From Fodinibacter sp963747405 (GTDB lineage: Bacteria > Actinomycetota > Actinomycetes > Actinomycetales > Dermatophilaceae): a DNA stretch of 64,000 nucleotides. The position numbers and the translations under genes are program-made. Of this stretch, positions 52,872 to 61,375 are shown one piece after another (position 1 is the first letter of the stretch; every line of letters starts with the position of its first letter). The stretch lies in contig CAVVFG010000025.1 in assembly GCA_963747405.1 (NCBI GenBank), forward strand, positions 124,001-188,000, read 5' to 3'. The notes below the pieces were generated by a model, which saw nothing but the letters and a program-made list of their open reading frames with translations, did no database searches and was not told where the DNA came from.

Positions 52872-53611
52872 CCGGGCACGGTCGGTACCCGGCGCCACCC
52901 ACTCCGCCCGCCGGGGGCGGGATCGACGTCGACGTCCTCCCTGTCGGCGACGAGGGCCTGCTGCTGGAGGTCGCCGACCTCGATGCCGTTCTGCTGGTGG
53001 ATGCCGCGGTGCGCGCAGCGGTCGAGGCCGGCGGCCGCGCGTGGGGCGAGGTGACCGACGTGGTGCCCGCAGCCCGGACGGTGCTTCTGCTCACCCGTGA
53101 CGGCGCCGACCTCGACGCCCTGCGGCGCGCCGTGGCCGACCTCGCGTCCGCCACCCCCGACCTCGTGCGACGTGCCGACGGTTCCGAGGGCCGGCCGGGG
53201 CCGGAACCCGTAGGTACGTCGCACGAGGTCGACATCGTGGTGGCCTACGACGGGCCCGACCTCGGCGAGGTGGCCCGCCTCACCGGGCTGACCCGCGCCG
53301 AGGTGGTGTCGGCCCACACCGGCACCCCGTGGCGGGTCGCCTTCGGCGGCTTCGCCCCAGGCTTCGCCTACCTCGTGGGCGGCGACCCACGGCTGCGCGT
53401 CCCCCGCCGTGACCGGCCACGCCCCGTCGTCCCGCCCGGGTCGGTCGGTCTCGCGGGGGAGTTCTCCGGCGTCTACCCCCGCTCCTCGCCCGGCGGCTGG
53501 CAGCTGCTCGGCACCACCGAGGCCGTGCTCTGGGACCCCGGCCGTGAACCACCCGCGCTCCTGCGCCCCGGGGCCACGGTGCGCTTCACCGACGCGGCGG
53601 CCACCCGATGA
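52868..53611 (+). CDS. pxpB: 5-oxoprolinase subunit B (KipI-like)
   Basis: 247 residues, GTG 52868. The cyclophilin-like C-terminal half has 'WRVAFGGFAPGFAYLVGGDPRL' and 'PPGSVGLAGEFSGVYPRSSPG', the PxpB/KipI marks. The N-terminal ~30 residues are Pro/Gly-rich and longer than usual, perhaps because the true start is further down. It pairs with PxpC to phosphorylate 5-oxoproline. Overlaps both neighbours by 4 bases. Confidence 0.93.
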   Translation: MTGHGRYPAPPTPPAGGGIDVDVLPVGDEGLLLEVADLDAVLLVDAAVRAAVEAGGRAWGEVTDVVPAARTVLLLTRDGADLDALRRAVADLASATPDLVRRADGSEGRPGPEPVGTSHEVDIVVAYDGPDLGEVARLTGLTRAEVVSAHTGTPWRVAFGGFAPGFAYLVGGDPRLRVPRRDRPRPVVPPGSVGLAGEFSGVYPRSSPGGWQLLGTTEAVLWDPGREPPALLRPGATVRFTDAAATR

Positions 53612-54498
53612 GCCCCACGCTCGAGGTGCTCGCCACCGGCCCGCTGGTGCTCGTCGAGGACGAGGGACGGCCCGGGCTCGCCGCCGTGGGCGTCGGACGC
53701 TCGGGGGCCGCCGACCGGGCCTCGTACCGGCTGGGCGCGCGGCTCGTCGGCCACCCGCAGGGCCGTCCCGCCCTCGAGGTGCTGCTCGGCGGGCTCAGCG
53801 TGCGCGCCTCCGGCCGGGTCACCGTAGCCGTCACCGGGGCCCCCGCACCGGCCTCGGTCGACGGCCGCCCCGTCGCGCACGCCACCCTCGTCGACGTTCC
53901 CGACGGCGCCACGCTCACCCTCGGGATGCCGGCCACGGGCCTGCGCACCTACCTCACCGTGCGCGGGGGCATCGACGTGCCGTCGGTGCTCGGCTCGTGC
54001 TCCACCGACACCCTCTCGGGGCTCGGACCCGAGCCTGCGCGGGCCGGCGATGTGCTCCCGGTGGGCGACCCCGGCCAGTCCTTCCCCCGGGTCGACCATG
54101 CGGCGCACCCCGTGGCACGGCGTGACGCGACGGCGGTGCTCGAGGTGCGTCCCGGGCCCCGCGGGGCGTGGGTGGGGGGCTGGGCCACCGACCTCGGCGG
54201 GCTCCTCGGCCGGGACTGCGTGGTGTCCGGTGACAGCGACCGGGTCGGCCTGCGGCTCACTGGTCTCGCGGTGCGGCGGGTCGCCGGCTGGGCCGACGCC
54301 GAGCTGCCCACCGAGGGCATGGTGCGCGGCGCGGTGCAGGTACCACCCGGCGGGGAGCCGGTGCTCTTCCTGGCCGACCACCCCGTGACCGGCGGATACC
54401 CCGTGGTCGGGGTGCTCACGGCATCCGCGAGCGACCGCGCCGCCCAGCTGCGGCCGGGCGACGCGGTGCGGCTGGTGCGGGCCGCCGCCGTCCGCTGA
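53608..54498 (+). CDS. pxpC: 5-oxoprolinase subunit C (KipA-like)
   Basis: 296 residues, ATG 53608. 'GVGRSGAADRASYRLGARLV' and 'LEVLLGGLSVRASG' open the biotin-dependent-carboxylase-like domain; 'TYLTVRGGIDVPSVLGSCST' and 'ELPTEGMVRGAVQVPPGGEP' follow. 'FLADHPVTGGYPVVGVLTASA' closes it. Completes the pxpABC operon for pyroglutamate use. Confidence 0.94.
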   Translation: MSPTLEVLATGPLVLVEDEGRPGLAAVGVGRSGAADRASYRLGARLVGHPQGRPALEVLLGGLSVRASGRVTVAVTGAPAPASVDGRPVAHATLVDVPDGATLTLGMPATGLRTYLTVRGGIDVPSVLGSCSTDTLSGLGPEPARAGDVLPVGDPGQSFPRVDHAAHPVARRDATAVLEVRPGPRGAWVGGWATDLGGLLGRDCVVSGDSDRVGLRLTGLAVRRVAGWADAELPTEGMVRGAVQVPPGGEPVLFLADHPVTGGYPVVGVLTASASDRAAQLRPGDAVRLVRAAAVR

Positions 54499-54626
54499 GG
54501 TCCCGGGCTGGACGTCGCTGCGGTGCTGGTGGTCGCTGGTGCTCCGGGCTCGCAGGGCGGACCACGGGCGGTGTGTCCGATCTGAGAGACCGTTCAACCA
54601 GCGTGGTGACAACCTCCGCTAACCTA

Positions 54627-54670
54627 CGCTACCGTAACTTACGGTAGCGAAACCTACGCGGACGTAGGTT
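54627..54670. promoter_or_regulatory. Two tandem palindromes upstream of nitronate monooxygenase gene
   Basis: First: CGCTACCGTAA-C-TTACGGTAGCG (54627-54649, perfect 11-bp arms). Second, one base later: AACCTACG-CGGA-CGTAGGTT (54651-54670, perfect 8-bp arms). AACCTACG-like half-sites also occur just upstream (54621). They end 23 bases before the start codon. The form is that of a TetR-type operator; the regulator is not identified. Confidence 0.82.
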
Positions 54671-54692
54671 CCCCGACACGAAGGTGGCCCCC

Positions 54693-56168
54693 ATGCCCGC
54701 GACTTCCCCCGAGACCGCCCCCAGCACGCCCGTGCTGCCGGCGCGAGCCCGCCCGGCGATCATCCAGGGCGGCATGGGCGTGGCCGTCTCGGGCTGGCGC
54801 CTGGCCCGCGAGGTCTCCCGCGCCGGTCACCTCGGGATCGTCTCGGGCACCGCGATGGACGCCGTGCTCGCCCGCCGCCTGCAGGACGGCGACGAGGGCG
54901 GTCACTACCGCCGCGCCCTGGCCCACTTCCCCAGCCCGGCCATGGCGCAGCGGGTGCTCGACACCTACTTCGTCGAGGGCGGCCGCAGCGCCGACGCGCC
55001 CTACAAGCCGCTGCCCAAGCTGACCCTCACCACCGTACGGGCCGGGCAGGAGCTCGCCGTGGTGGGCAACTTCGCCGAGGTGTGGCTCGCCAAGGAGGGC
55101 CACGACGGCGTCGTCGGCATCAACTGCCTCGAGAAGATCCAGCTCGCAACCCCCACCGCCCTGCTCGGGGCGATGCTCGCCGGCGTCGACTACGTGGTGA
55201 TGGGCGCCGGCATCCCGCGCGAGGTGCCGCAGCTGCTGCGCTCGCTCGCGGCCGGCGCGGTGGGCCGCATCCCGGTCGACGTGGCCGGCAGCGCCACCCA
55301 CCGGTTCGTCGAGGCCGACCCCCGCGACCTGCTGGGCGACGAGCTGCCGCCGCTGACCCGGCCCGACTTCCTCGCCATCGTCTCGCTCGACCAGCTCGCC
55401 TCCTACCTGCACCGCGACCCCGAGATCCGGCCCGACGGCTTCGTCGTCGAGCGCCCCCCGGCCGGCGGCCACTCGGCGCCGCCGCGGGGCAAGATGCAGC
55501 TCGACGAGCACGGCTCACCGGTCTACGGTGCCCGCGACGAGGCCGACGTGGCCAAGATGGCCGCCCTCGGCCTGCCGTTCTGGATGGCCGGCGCCTACGG
55601 CACCCCGGACCAGGTCGCCGCCGCCGTCGAGGCCGGCGCCGTCGGTGTGCAGGTGGGCACGCTGTTCGCGCTCTGCGCCGAGTCCGGGCTCACGGATGCC
55701 GCCCGCGACCTCGCGCTCGAGCAGCTGCGGGCCGGCCACCTCACCGTGCGCAACGACCCCCGCGCCAGCCCGACCGGCTTCCCGTTCAAGGTGGTGCAGC
55801 TCGAGGGCTCGGTGAGCTCGGCCGAGGTGTACGAGTCGCGCGAGCGGCTGTGCGACCTGTCGTACCTGCGCCAGCCGTACGAGCGGGCCGACGGCACCGT
55901 CGGCTTCCGCTGCGCCGGGGAGCCGGTGCACATGTACGTGAAGAAGGGCGGGGCCGCCGAGGACACCGAGGGCCGCAAGTGCCTGTGCAACGGGCTCACC
56001 GCCACGATCGGCCTGGGCCAGCACCGCAAGGACGGCTACGACGAGGCGCCGCTGGTCACCCTGGGTGAGGACCTCGCAGGGGTGGAGGAGCTCAGCCGCC
56101 GCCACCCGCAGGGCTGGACCGCCGCGGATGCCGTGGCCTACCTCCTGGAGTCGCTGCCGGAGGCCTAG
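54693..56168 (+). CDS. Nitronate monooxygenase / PfaD-like FMN enzyme
   Basis: 491 residues, ATG 54693. The TIM-barrel FMN fold shows 'AIIQGGMGVAVSGWRLAREV', 'GINCLEKIQLATPTALLGAM', 'GVDYVVMGAGIPREVP' and 'GAVGVQVGTLFALCAESG'. A Cys-bearing C-terminal region 'EGRKCLCNGLTATIGLGQH' is typical of the larger 2-nitropropane-dioxygenase-like subgroup. It likely oxidises nitronates or acts as an enoyl-type reductase; the substrate is unknown. The stop is a CTAG overlap with the convergent quinone-oxidoreductase gene. Confidence 0.87.
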   Translation: MPATSPETAPSTPVLPARARPAIIQGGMGVAVSGWRLAREVSRAGHLGIVSGTAMDAVLARRLQDGDEGGHYRRALAHFPSPAMAQRVLDTYFVEGGRSADAPYKPLPKLTLTTVRAGQELAVVGNFAEVWLAKEGHDGVVGINCLEKIQLATPTALLGAMLAGVDYVVMGAGIPREVPQLLRSLAAGAVGRIPVDVAGSATHRFVEADPRDLLGDELPPLTRPDFLAIVSLDQLASYLHRDPEIRPDGFVVERPPAGGHSAPPRGKMQLDEHGSPVYGARDEADVAKMAALGLPFWMAGAYGTPDQVAAAVEAGAVGVQVGTLFALCAESGLTDAARDLALEQLRAGHLTVRNDPRASPTGFPFKVVQLEGSVSSAEVYESRERLCDLSYLRQPYERADGTVGFRCAGEPVHMYVKKGGAAEDTEGRKCLCNGLTATIGLGQHRKDGYDEAPLVTLGEDLAGVEELSRRHPQGWTAADAVAYLLESLPEA

Positions 56169-57133
56169 CCGACGGTGACGACGACCTTGCCGCGGGCGTG
56201 ACCGCCGCTGACGTGGTCGATGGCCGCGGGCGCCTGCGCCAGGGGGAAGGTGCGCTCGAGCGCCGGACGCAGCCCGCCGCGCTCGATCACCTCGTTGAGA
56301 GCGGCCAGGTCGGCGCCGTTCTCGGAGGCCACGAGCATCAGCAGCCGCTGCTTCACGAAGGGTGACAGCGGCGCCGCCCCCATTGATCGCTGCAGGCCGC
56401 CGAGCCAGCGGCCCTCGTTCTCGCTGCCCACGATCACCAGGCAGCCGCGCTCGGTGAGCAGGCCGCGCAGCAGTCGGACGCGCCGGTGGCCCGCAATGTC
56501 GAGCGGCGTCGTCGTGTGGTCGACGAGGGTCTCGAGCGGCGTCGTCGTGTGGTCGACGACGTGCTCGGCGCCGAGCATGCGCACGAGGTCTGCCTTGGTG
56601 GGCCCGCAGACCCAGGTGACGTGGGCGCCGAGGTCGACGGCCAGCTGCACGGCAAATGACCCCACTCCGCCCGATGCCCCGATGACCAGCACCCGGTCGC
56701 CGGCCTCGACCCCGCCGGCGCGCACCGCCTGCAACGCCGTCAGCGCCGACACCGGCACGGCCGCGGCTTCCTCGGCCGACAGGTTCGCCGGCTGGCGGGC
56801 CAGCCGGGTGACGGGCACGACGGCGAGCTCGGCGAAGGACCCGCGCGAAGTGCCGTAGACGGCATCCCCGACGGCGTAGTCGGTGACCCCATCACCGACC
56901 GCCACGACGGTGCCGGCCACGTCGCGCCCTGGGATGCGGTCCTTCGGTGCCCGCAGGCCCAGGGCCAGCCGGGCAGCGAGCGGCCGCCCGGTCATCAGGT
57001 GCCAGGCGGCGCGGTCGACGCCGGCCGCGCCGACCCGCACGAGCACCTCGCCGGGCCCGGGCACCGCGTCGGGTACCTCGTCGAGCCGCAGCCGGTCGGT
57101 GGTGCCGTAGGAGTCCTGGACAATCGCCTGCAT
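56165..57133 (-). CDS. NAD(P)H quinone oxidoreductase-like MDR protein with internal duplication
   Basis: 322 residues. GroES-like half 'PGRDVAGTVVAVGDGVTDYAVGD', Rossmann 'VLVIGASGGVGSFAVQLAVDL', and a C-terminal 'GHARGKVVVTVG' fit the zinc-free MDR/quinone oxidoreductase group. Within the Rossmann domain an 11-residue unit VDHTTTPL[ED]-x-x is present twice in a row, encoded by a 26-base exact repeat (56501-56526 and 56534-56559). The usual 'YDVVLD' strand is not seen there. It is divergent from a TetR-DUF429 gene. Confidence 0.88.
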   Translation of the reverse strand: MQAIVQDSYGTTDRLRLDEVPDAVPGPGEVLVRVGAAGVDRAAWHLMTGRPLAARLALGLRAPKDRIPGRDVAGTVVAVGDGVTDYAVGDAVYGTSRGSFAELAVVPVTRLARQPANLSAEEAAAVPVSALTALQAVRAGGVEAGDRVLVIGASGGVGSFAVQLAVDLGAHVTWVCGPTKADLVRMLGAEHVVDHTTTPLETLVDHTTTPLDIAGHRRVRLLRGLLTERGCLVIVGSENEGRWLGGLQRSMGAAPLSPFVKQRLLMLVASENGADLAALNEVIERGGLRPALERTFPLAQAPAAIDHVSGGHARGKVVVTVG

Positions 57134-57166
57134 GGTGCTTCCTCATTGACTGGGCGTCACACTGGC

Positions 57167-57179
57167 CTTACACCGTAAG
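57167..57179. promoter_or_regulatory. Probable TetR operator
   Basis: CTTAC-ACC-GTAAG in the 90-base gap between the MDR gene and the TetR-DUF429 gene. 5-bp perfect arms, AT-richer than surroundings; well placed to control both genes. Confidence 0.65.
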
Positions 57180-57223
57180 ATGTCGCAAGTCCCCCACCAG
57201 GTCGCCACCCTCCAGGAGCTCGG

Positions 57224-58624
57224 ATGCCGCCCGCCCGCCCGTCGCTGAGCCGCACCCGGGTCGTCGACGAGGCGATGCACCTCGCCGACGAGGAGGGACT
57301 GGCCGCGCTGTCGATGCGCGCGCTCGCGGGGCGCCTCGGGGTGGAGGCGATGTCGCTCTACCACCACGTCGCCGGCAAGGAGGCGCTGCTCGACGCGATG
57401 GTCGACACGGTGTTCGGCGAGCTGCACCTGCCGGTCGTCGGGGGTGACTGGCGGGCCGAGCTGCGGGCCCGGTCGATGTCGGGGCGGCAGGTGCTGCTGC
57501 GACATCGCTGGGCCGTGGGGTTGATGGACTCGCGCCGTCCACCCGGAACCGAGAGCATTCGCCACCACGATGCCGTGCTGGGTTGTCTTGCGACGCAGGG
57601 TTTCCCACTCGTGGAAGCGGGCACTGCCTTTGCCCTACTCGACGCCCATCTCTACGGGTTCATGGCGCGCGAGGCCAGCCTGCCCTTCGAGGGGGAGGCC
57701 GAGCTCGCCAGCCTGGCTGCCGGCATCCTGGCACCCGAGGTGCGCGCCGCCTACCCCCACTTCACCGCCTTCGCCGAGGGCCGCGCCCTGCAGCCCGGCT
57801 ACTCGTTCGGCAACGAGTTCGAGGTGACCCTCGATCTGGTGCTGGGGGCGCTCGAAGGGCTGCGCACCGCGGAGCCGGCCGGCACGGCATCCACGCCGGC
57901 GACGGCGTCCTCGGCTGCGCTGCCGCCCATCGAGGTGACCGTGCCGGTACTCGGGGTCGACGGGTGCCCCGGCGGATGGGTCGGCGCCCTCCTGGTGCCT
58001 GGCGCGCCACGGCCACGAGTGGTCGTCGCCCCCACGATCGAGGAGCTCGTCGAGACCGTGCGAGCCGAGCTCGACGTGCAGGTGGTCGGCATCGACATCC
58101 CGATCGGGTTGCCGGACAGCTCGATCCGGCAGGCTGACATGCTGGCCCGGCGCGCGCTGCCCGGCCGGGCCAGCTCGGTCTTCACGACGCTGACCCGCCC
58201 CGCCTACCTCGCCGCCGACCGCGCTGCAGCGGATACCGTGAACCGCGGCCTCAGCGGCCAGGGCGTGGGAGCCCAGGCGTTCGCGCTGCGGGCCAAGATC
58301 CTCGAGGTCGACGCGTGGCTGCGCAGCCGGCCGACCGTCGACGTGGTGGAGGTGCACCCCGAGGTGTCGTTCACGACGATGACGGGTGGGCCGCTGCCCG
58401 GGAAGCGCACCCCCGAGGGACAGCAGGCTCGACTGGATGCCCTTGCCGCCGCCGGGGTCGCCCGGCCGTCGGTGCTCAAGGGGAGCGGCTACGCCCCGGA
58501 CGACGTGCTCGACGCCTGCGCGGTCGCCTGGTCGGCACACCGGCGGGCGACGGGCGAGGCGCGCTGGTTGCCGGACCCGCCCGAGGTCTTCTCGGACGGC
58601 ATCCGTGCCACGATCGTCGTCTGA
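57224..58624 (+). CDS. TetR-family regulator fused to a DUF429 domain
   Basis: 466 residues, ATG 57224 with AGGAG at 57211. Residues ~8-55 are the TetR helix-turn-helix ('MRALAGRLGVEAMSLYHHVA'), then a TetR_C ligand domain to ~213 ('PYSFGNEFEVTLDLVLGALE' region). After a ~25-residue Ala/Thr/Pro linker, residues ~240-466 are a complete DUF429 domain: 'VLGVDGCPGGWVGALL', 'VGIDIPIGLPD', 'VDVVEVHPEVSF' and 'YAPDDVLDACAVAWSAHR'. DUF429 has an RNase H-like fold with conserved acidic residues and no known role. The fusion is unusual; no stop or frame change lies at the joint. Confidence 0.9.
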   Translation: MPPARPSLSRTRVVDEAMHLADEEGLAALSMRALAGRLGVEAMSLYHHVAGKEALLDAMVDTVFGELHLPVVGGDWRAELRARSMSGRQVLLRHRWAVGLMDSRRPPGTESIRHHDAVLGCLATQGFPLVEAGTAFALLDAHLYGFMAREASLPFEGEAELASLAAGILAPEVRAAYPHFTAFAEGRALQPGYSFGNEFEVTLDLVLGALEGLRTAEPAGTASTPATASSAALPPIEVTVPVLGVDGCPGGWVGALLVPGAPRPRVVVAPTIEELVETVRAELDVQVVGIDIPIGLPDSSIRQADMLARRALPGRASSVFTTLTRPAYLAADRAAADTVNRGLSGQGVGAQAFALRAKILEVDAWLRSRPTVDVVEVHPEVSFTTMTGGPLPGKRTPEGQQARLDALAAAGVARPSVLKGSGYAPDDVLDACAVAWSAHRRATGEARWLPDPPEVFSDGIRATIVV

Positions 58625-58697
58625 CTGGAGGCGCTGCCGTGGAGGAGCCGTGCATTTCTCATGGTGCGCGGCCCGACTGCAGTGGCAGGGTTGCGGG

Positions 58698-59123
58698 ATG
58701 ACCGCACGGGTGTCCCACACGACCATCGACTGCCGCGACGCGTACACGCTCTCCGAGTGGTGGAAGGGGGTGCTCGACTACGTCGACGTCGAGGGGGACC
58801 CGAACCTCCCCGGCCACGAGGAGTGCATGATCCTCAGCCGCGACGGCGGCCACAGACTGCTCTTCATCGAGGTACCGGAGGGGAAGTCGGGCAAGAACCG
58901 CATCCACCTCGACCTCGAGCCCGTCGAGGGAAGCCGTGACGACGAGCTGGCCCGGCTGCTCGAACACGGCGCCGTCGAGGTGGCCGACCACCGCGGGCAG
59001 TACGGCCCGGGCACCGGGTGGGTGATCCTCGCTGATCCCGAGGGCAACGAGTTCTGCATCCTGCGCAACCTCGCAGAGCGCGAGGCCGCCCCGGGGTCCG
59101 GGACCCTGACGCCCGGCTCCTGA
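58698..59123 (+). CDS. VOC-family glyoxalase-like protein
   Basis: 141 residues, ATG 58698. 'VSHTTIDCRDAYTLSEWWKGVLDY' and 'GKNRIHLDLEPVEGSRDDEL' followed by 'GWVILADPEGNEFCILR' are typical of the glyoxalase_6 group in actinobacteria. Candidate metal ligands (His, Glu) are kept. Substrate unknown. It follows the TetR-DUF429 gene by ~75 bases and may be co-transcribed. Confidence 0.9.
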   Translation: MTARVSHTTIDCRDAYTLSEWWKGVLDYVDVEGDPNLPGHEECMILSRDGGHRLLFIEVPEGKSGKNRIHLDLEPVEGSRDDELARLLEHGAVEVADHRGQYGPGTGWVILADPEGNEFCILRNLAEREAAPGSGTLTPGS

Positions 59124-59127
59124 TGCC

Positions 59128-59161
59128 GTCCCCAGATCGACCAATAGGTCACGCCAGGGAC
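59128..59161. repeat. Sixth copy of the 34-nt palindromic element
   Basis: GTCCC-CAGATC-GACC-AATA-GGTC-ACGCCA-GGGAC, between the convergent VOC and lutC genes; it fills most of the 54-base gap. The outer arms extend by CC/GG to CCGTCCC...GGGACGG. Confidence 0.92.
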
Positions 59162-59177
59162 GGCCGGCGTCCCGATC

Positions 59178-59885
59178 TCAGTCGGCGACGAGGATGACGT
59201 GGAGGTGGCGGGGGCCGTGCACTCCTTCGACGCGGCTCAGCTCGATGTCGCTCGTGGCGGACGGTCCGCTGATCCAGGTCTGCGGGCGGTGGGGGTCGAG
59301 CCGGGGGAAGGCGTCGGGGACATCGGGCACGACCTGGTGCTCGCGCACGACGCAGACGTGGAGGTCGGGCAGCAGGGTGATGGCACGGCGGCCCTGCCCG
59401 GTTCCGTGGTCGAGGATGACGGTGCCCGTCTCGGCGATGCTGACGGCGGCCACGGTGACCACTGCGTCGATGGCGTCGAGCTCGGCGTGGGTCAGCCCGT
59501 CGTCGACGACGGCGCCCCGCACGTCGACGCCCAGCCCCTCCGGCACGACGATCGTTCTCGACCCGCCGAGGGCGGTGGCGACGGTGGCCTCGAGGTCGGC
59601 TGCGGCGCAACGGGTCACCGTGGCGCGGTAGTCGGCGACCCGCTCCGCGAAGAGGTCGAGCATCGCGTCCCGGTCGAGCTCCGGCGGCGTACCGTAGCCG
59701 GTGGAGAGGGCGGCGGATTCCGTGCCCATCGGGCCGCTCGGCTCAGGCTCGGCACCGGTGGCCGGTGGCGCCTCGGATGCCGTGCCCGTGTCTCCGCCGC
59801 GTGCGTACGGGGTGTCCGGCTTCGACGGTCGGCCCGCTACCAGGGCGGTGCGAACGGATGCGAGCACGTCGTCGCGGGCGCTCAT
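59178..59885 (-). CDS. lutC: Lactate utilisation protein C (LUD domain)
   Basis: 235 residues, ATG 59885. The LUD domain is seen in 'TIVVPEGLGVDVRGAVVDDG', 'DAVVTVAAVSIAETGTVILDHG' and 'RAITLLPDLHVCVVREHQVV'. The ~60 residues between the N-terminus and the LUD domain are Pro/Gly/Glu-rich and longer than usual. LutABC oxidises L-lactate to pyruvate. The ATG overlaps the lutB stop by 4 bases. Confidence 0.93.
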   Translation of the reverse strand: MSARDDVLASVRTALVAGRPSKPDTPYARGGDTGTASEAPPATGAEPEPSGPMGTESAALSTGYGTPPELDRDAMLDLFAERVADYRATVTRCAAADLEATVATALGGSRTIVVPEGLGVDVRGAVVDDGLTHAELDAIDAVVTVAAVSIAETGTVILDHGTGQGRRAITLLPDLHVCVVREHQVVPDVPDAFPRLDPHRPQTWISGPSATSDIELSRVEGVHGPRHLHVILVAD

Positions 59886-61375
59886 CGCTGCTCCTCGTTG
59901 CGGCCGACGCGTTTCCACCACTGACGGAACGACTCGGGCGGCGGCAGTGGCATGTCGCGCGCCTGGGTCCAGCGCGTCCCGGGCCATGGCAGCCAGGTCA
60001 GCGCGCGGCGACCACCCGGCATCCCACGACCGCGACCGAACCGGCCGACCAGCCCGGTGGCGCGCTCCCCCAGCCGCATCCGGGCGGCGTCACCCATCCC
60101 CCACGACGCCGCGCGCATGGCCACGGCCTCGGCCTTGGGTACGGTGTCGCCCCGGTGGGAGTCGACGACCTTGGTACGCAGGTGCACCAGGATGCCGGGG
60201 ATGTCGATCGCGACCGGGCACACGTCGCCGCAGGCCCCGCACAGGCTCGAGGCGAACGGCAGCGAGTCGACCTGCTTGTCGGTGCCCACCCCCTTGAGCA
60301 GCGGGTTGAGGATGGCCCCGATCGGGCCCGGGTAGACCGAGCCGTAGGCGTGCCCACCGACCCGCTCGTACACCGGGCACGAGTTCAGGCACGCCGAGCA
60401 GCGGATGCAGCGCAGCGCCTGCCGCCCCACCTCGTCGGCCAGCGCCCGGGTGCGCCCGTTGTCGAGCAGCACCACGTGCACCTCCTGCGGCCCGTCACCG
60501 GGCGTGGCCCCCGACCAGGTGGAGGTGTAGGGGTTCATCCGCTCGCCGGTCGACGAGCGCGGCAGCAACCGCAGGAACACGTCGAGCTCGGCCCAGGTCG
60601 GCACCACCTTCTCGATGCCGACCACCGTCACCAGCACCTCGGGCAGGGTCAGGCACATTCGGCCGTTCCCCTCGGACTCCACTACCACGAGCGTGCCCGA
60701 TTCCGCCACAGCGAAATTCGCGCCGGAGACGGCCATCTTCGTCGAGAGGAACTTCTGGCGCAGGTGCAACCGCGCCGCACCCGCCAGCTCGGCCGGGTCG
60801 TTCGTCAGCCCCTCAGGAGCCGGCCGCCCGGCGGCAGCCATCTTGTGGTTGAAGATGTCGCGGATCTCGGAGCGGTTGCGGTGGATCGCCGGCACGAGGA
60901 TGTGGCTGGGCAGGTCGTCGCCCAGCTGCACGATCAGCTCGGCCAGGTCGGTCTCCCACGCCGAGATGCCCTGTGCGGCAAGCGCTTCGTTGAGCTCGAT
61001 CTCCTGGGTCGCCATCGACTTGACCTTCACGACCTCGCGGACGCCGTGGCTCTTGGCCACCTCGGCAACCACCGCGCACGCGTCGGCGGCGTCGCGCGCC
61101 CAGTGCACCGTCGCCCCGGCCGCGGTCAGTGACGCCTCGAGGGTGAGCAGGTGCTCGTCGAGCTGCGCGAGCATGGCGTCCTTGATGCCGGCCGCGCGCT
61201 GCCGCAGCTCCTCCCAGTCGTCGACCTCGGCCACCACCGCGGCCCGCTTGGCCCGGATCGTGCCCGTCGCGTGGGCGAGGTTGCGCCGCAGCTGGGTGTC
61301 GGCCAGGGCGGCCCGGGCCGCCACCGGGAACGGCGGCATCCCCAGGAAGGTCGCGTGCTCAGGTGCAGCGGTCAT
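59882..61375 (-). CDS. lutB: Lactate utilisation iron-sulfur protein B
   Basis: 497 residues. LUD-like N-terminal region ('VVKVKSMATQEIELNEALAA', 'GANFAVAESGTLVVVESEGNG') followed by two 4Fe-4S motifs 'CIRCSACLNSCPVYERVGG' and 'CGACGDVCPVAIDIP'. It transfers electrons from lactate within the LutABC complex. Overlaps both lutA and lutC by 4 bases. Confidence 0.95.
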   Translation of the reverse strand: MTAAPEHATFLGMPPFPVAARAALADTQLRRNLAHATGTIRAKRAAVVAEVDDWEELRQRAAGIKDAMLAQLDEHLLTLEASLTAAGATVHWARDAADACAVVAEVAKSHGVREVVKVKSMATQEIELNEALAAQGISAWETDLAELIVQLGDDLPSHILVPAIHRNRSEIRDIFNHKMAAAGRPAPEGLTNDPAELAGAARLHLRQKFLSTKMAVSGANFAVAESGTLVVVESEGNGRMCLTLPEVLVTVVGIEKVVPTWAELDVFLRLLPRSSTGERMNPYTSTWSGATPGDGPQEVHVVLLDNGRTRALADEVGRQALRCIRCSACLNSCPVYERVGGHAYGSVYPGPIGAILNPLLKGVGTDKQVDSLPFASSLCGACGDVCPVAIDIPGILVHLRTKVVDSHRGDTVPKAEAVAMRAASWGMGDAARMRLGERATGLVGRFGRGRGMPGGRRALTWLPWPGTRWTQARDMPLPPPESFRQWWKRVGRNEEQR

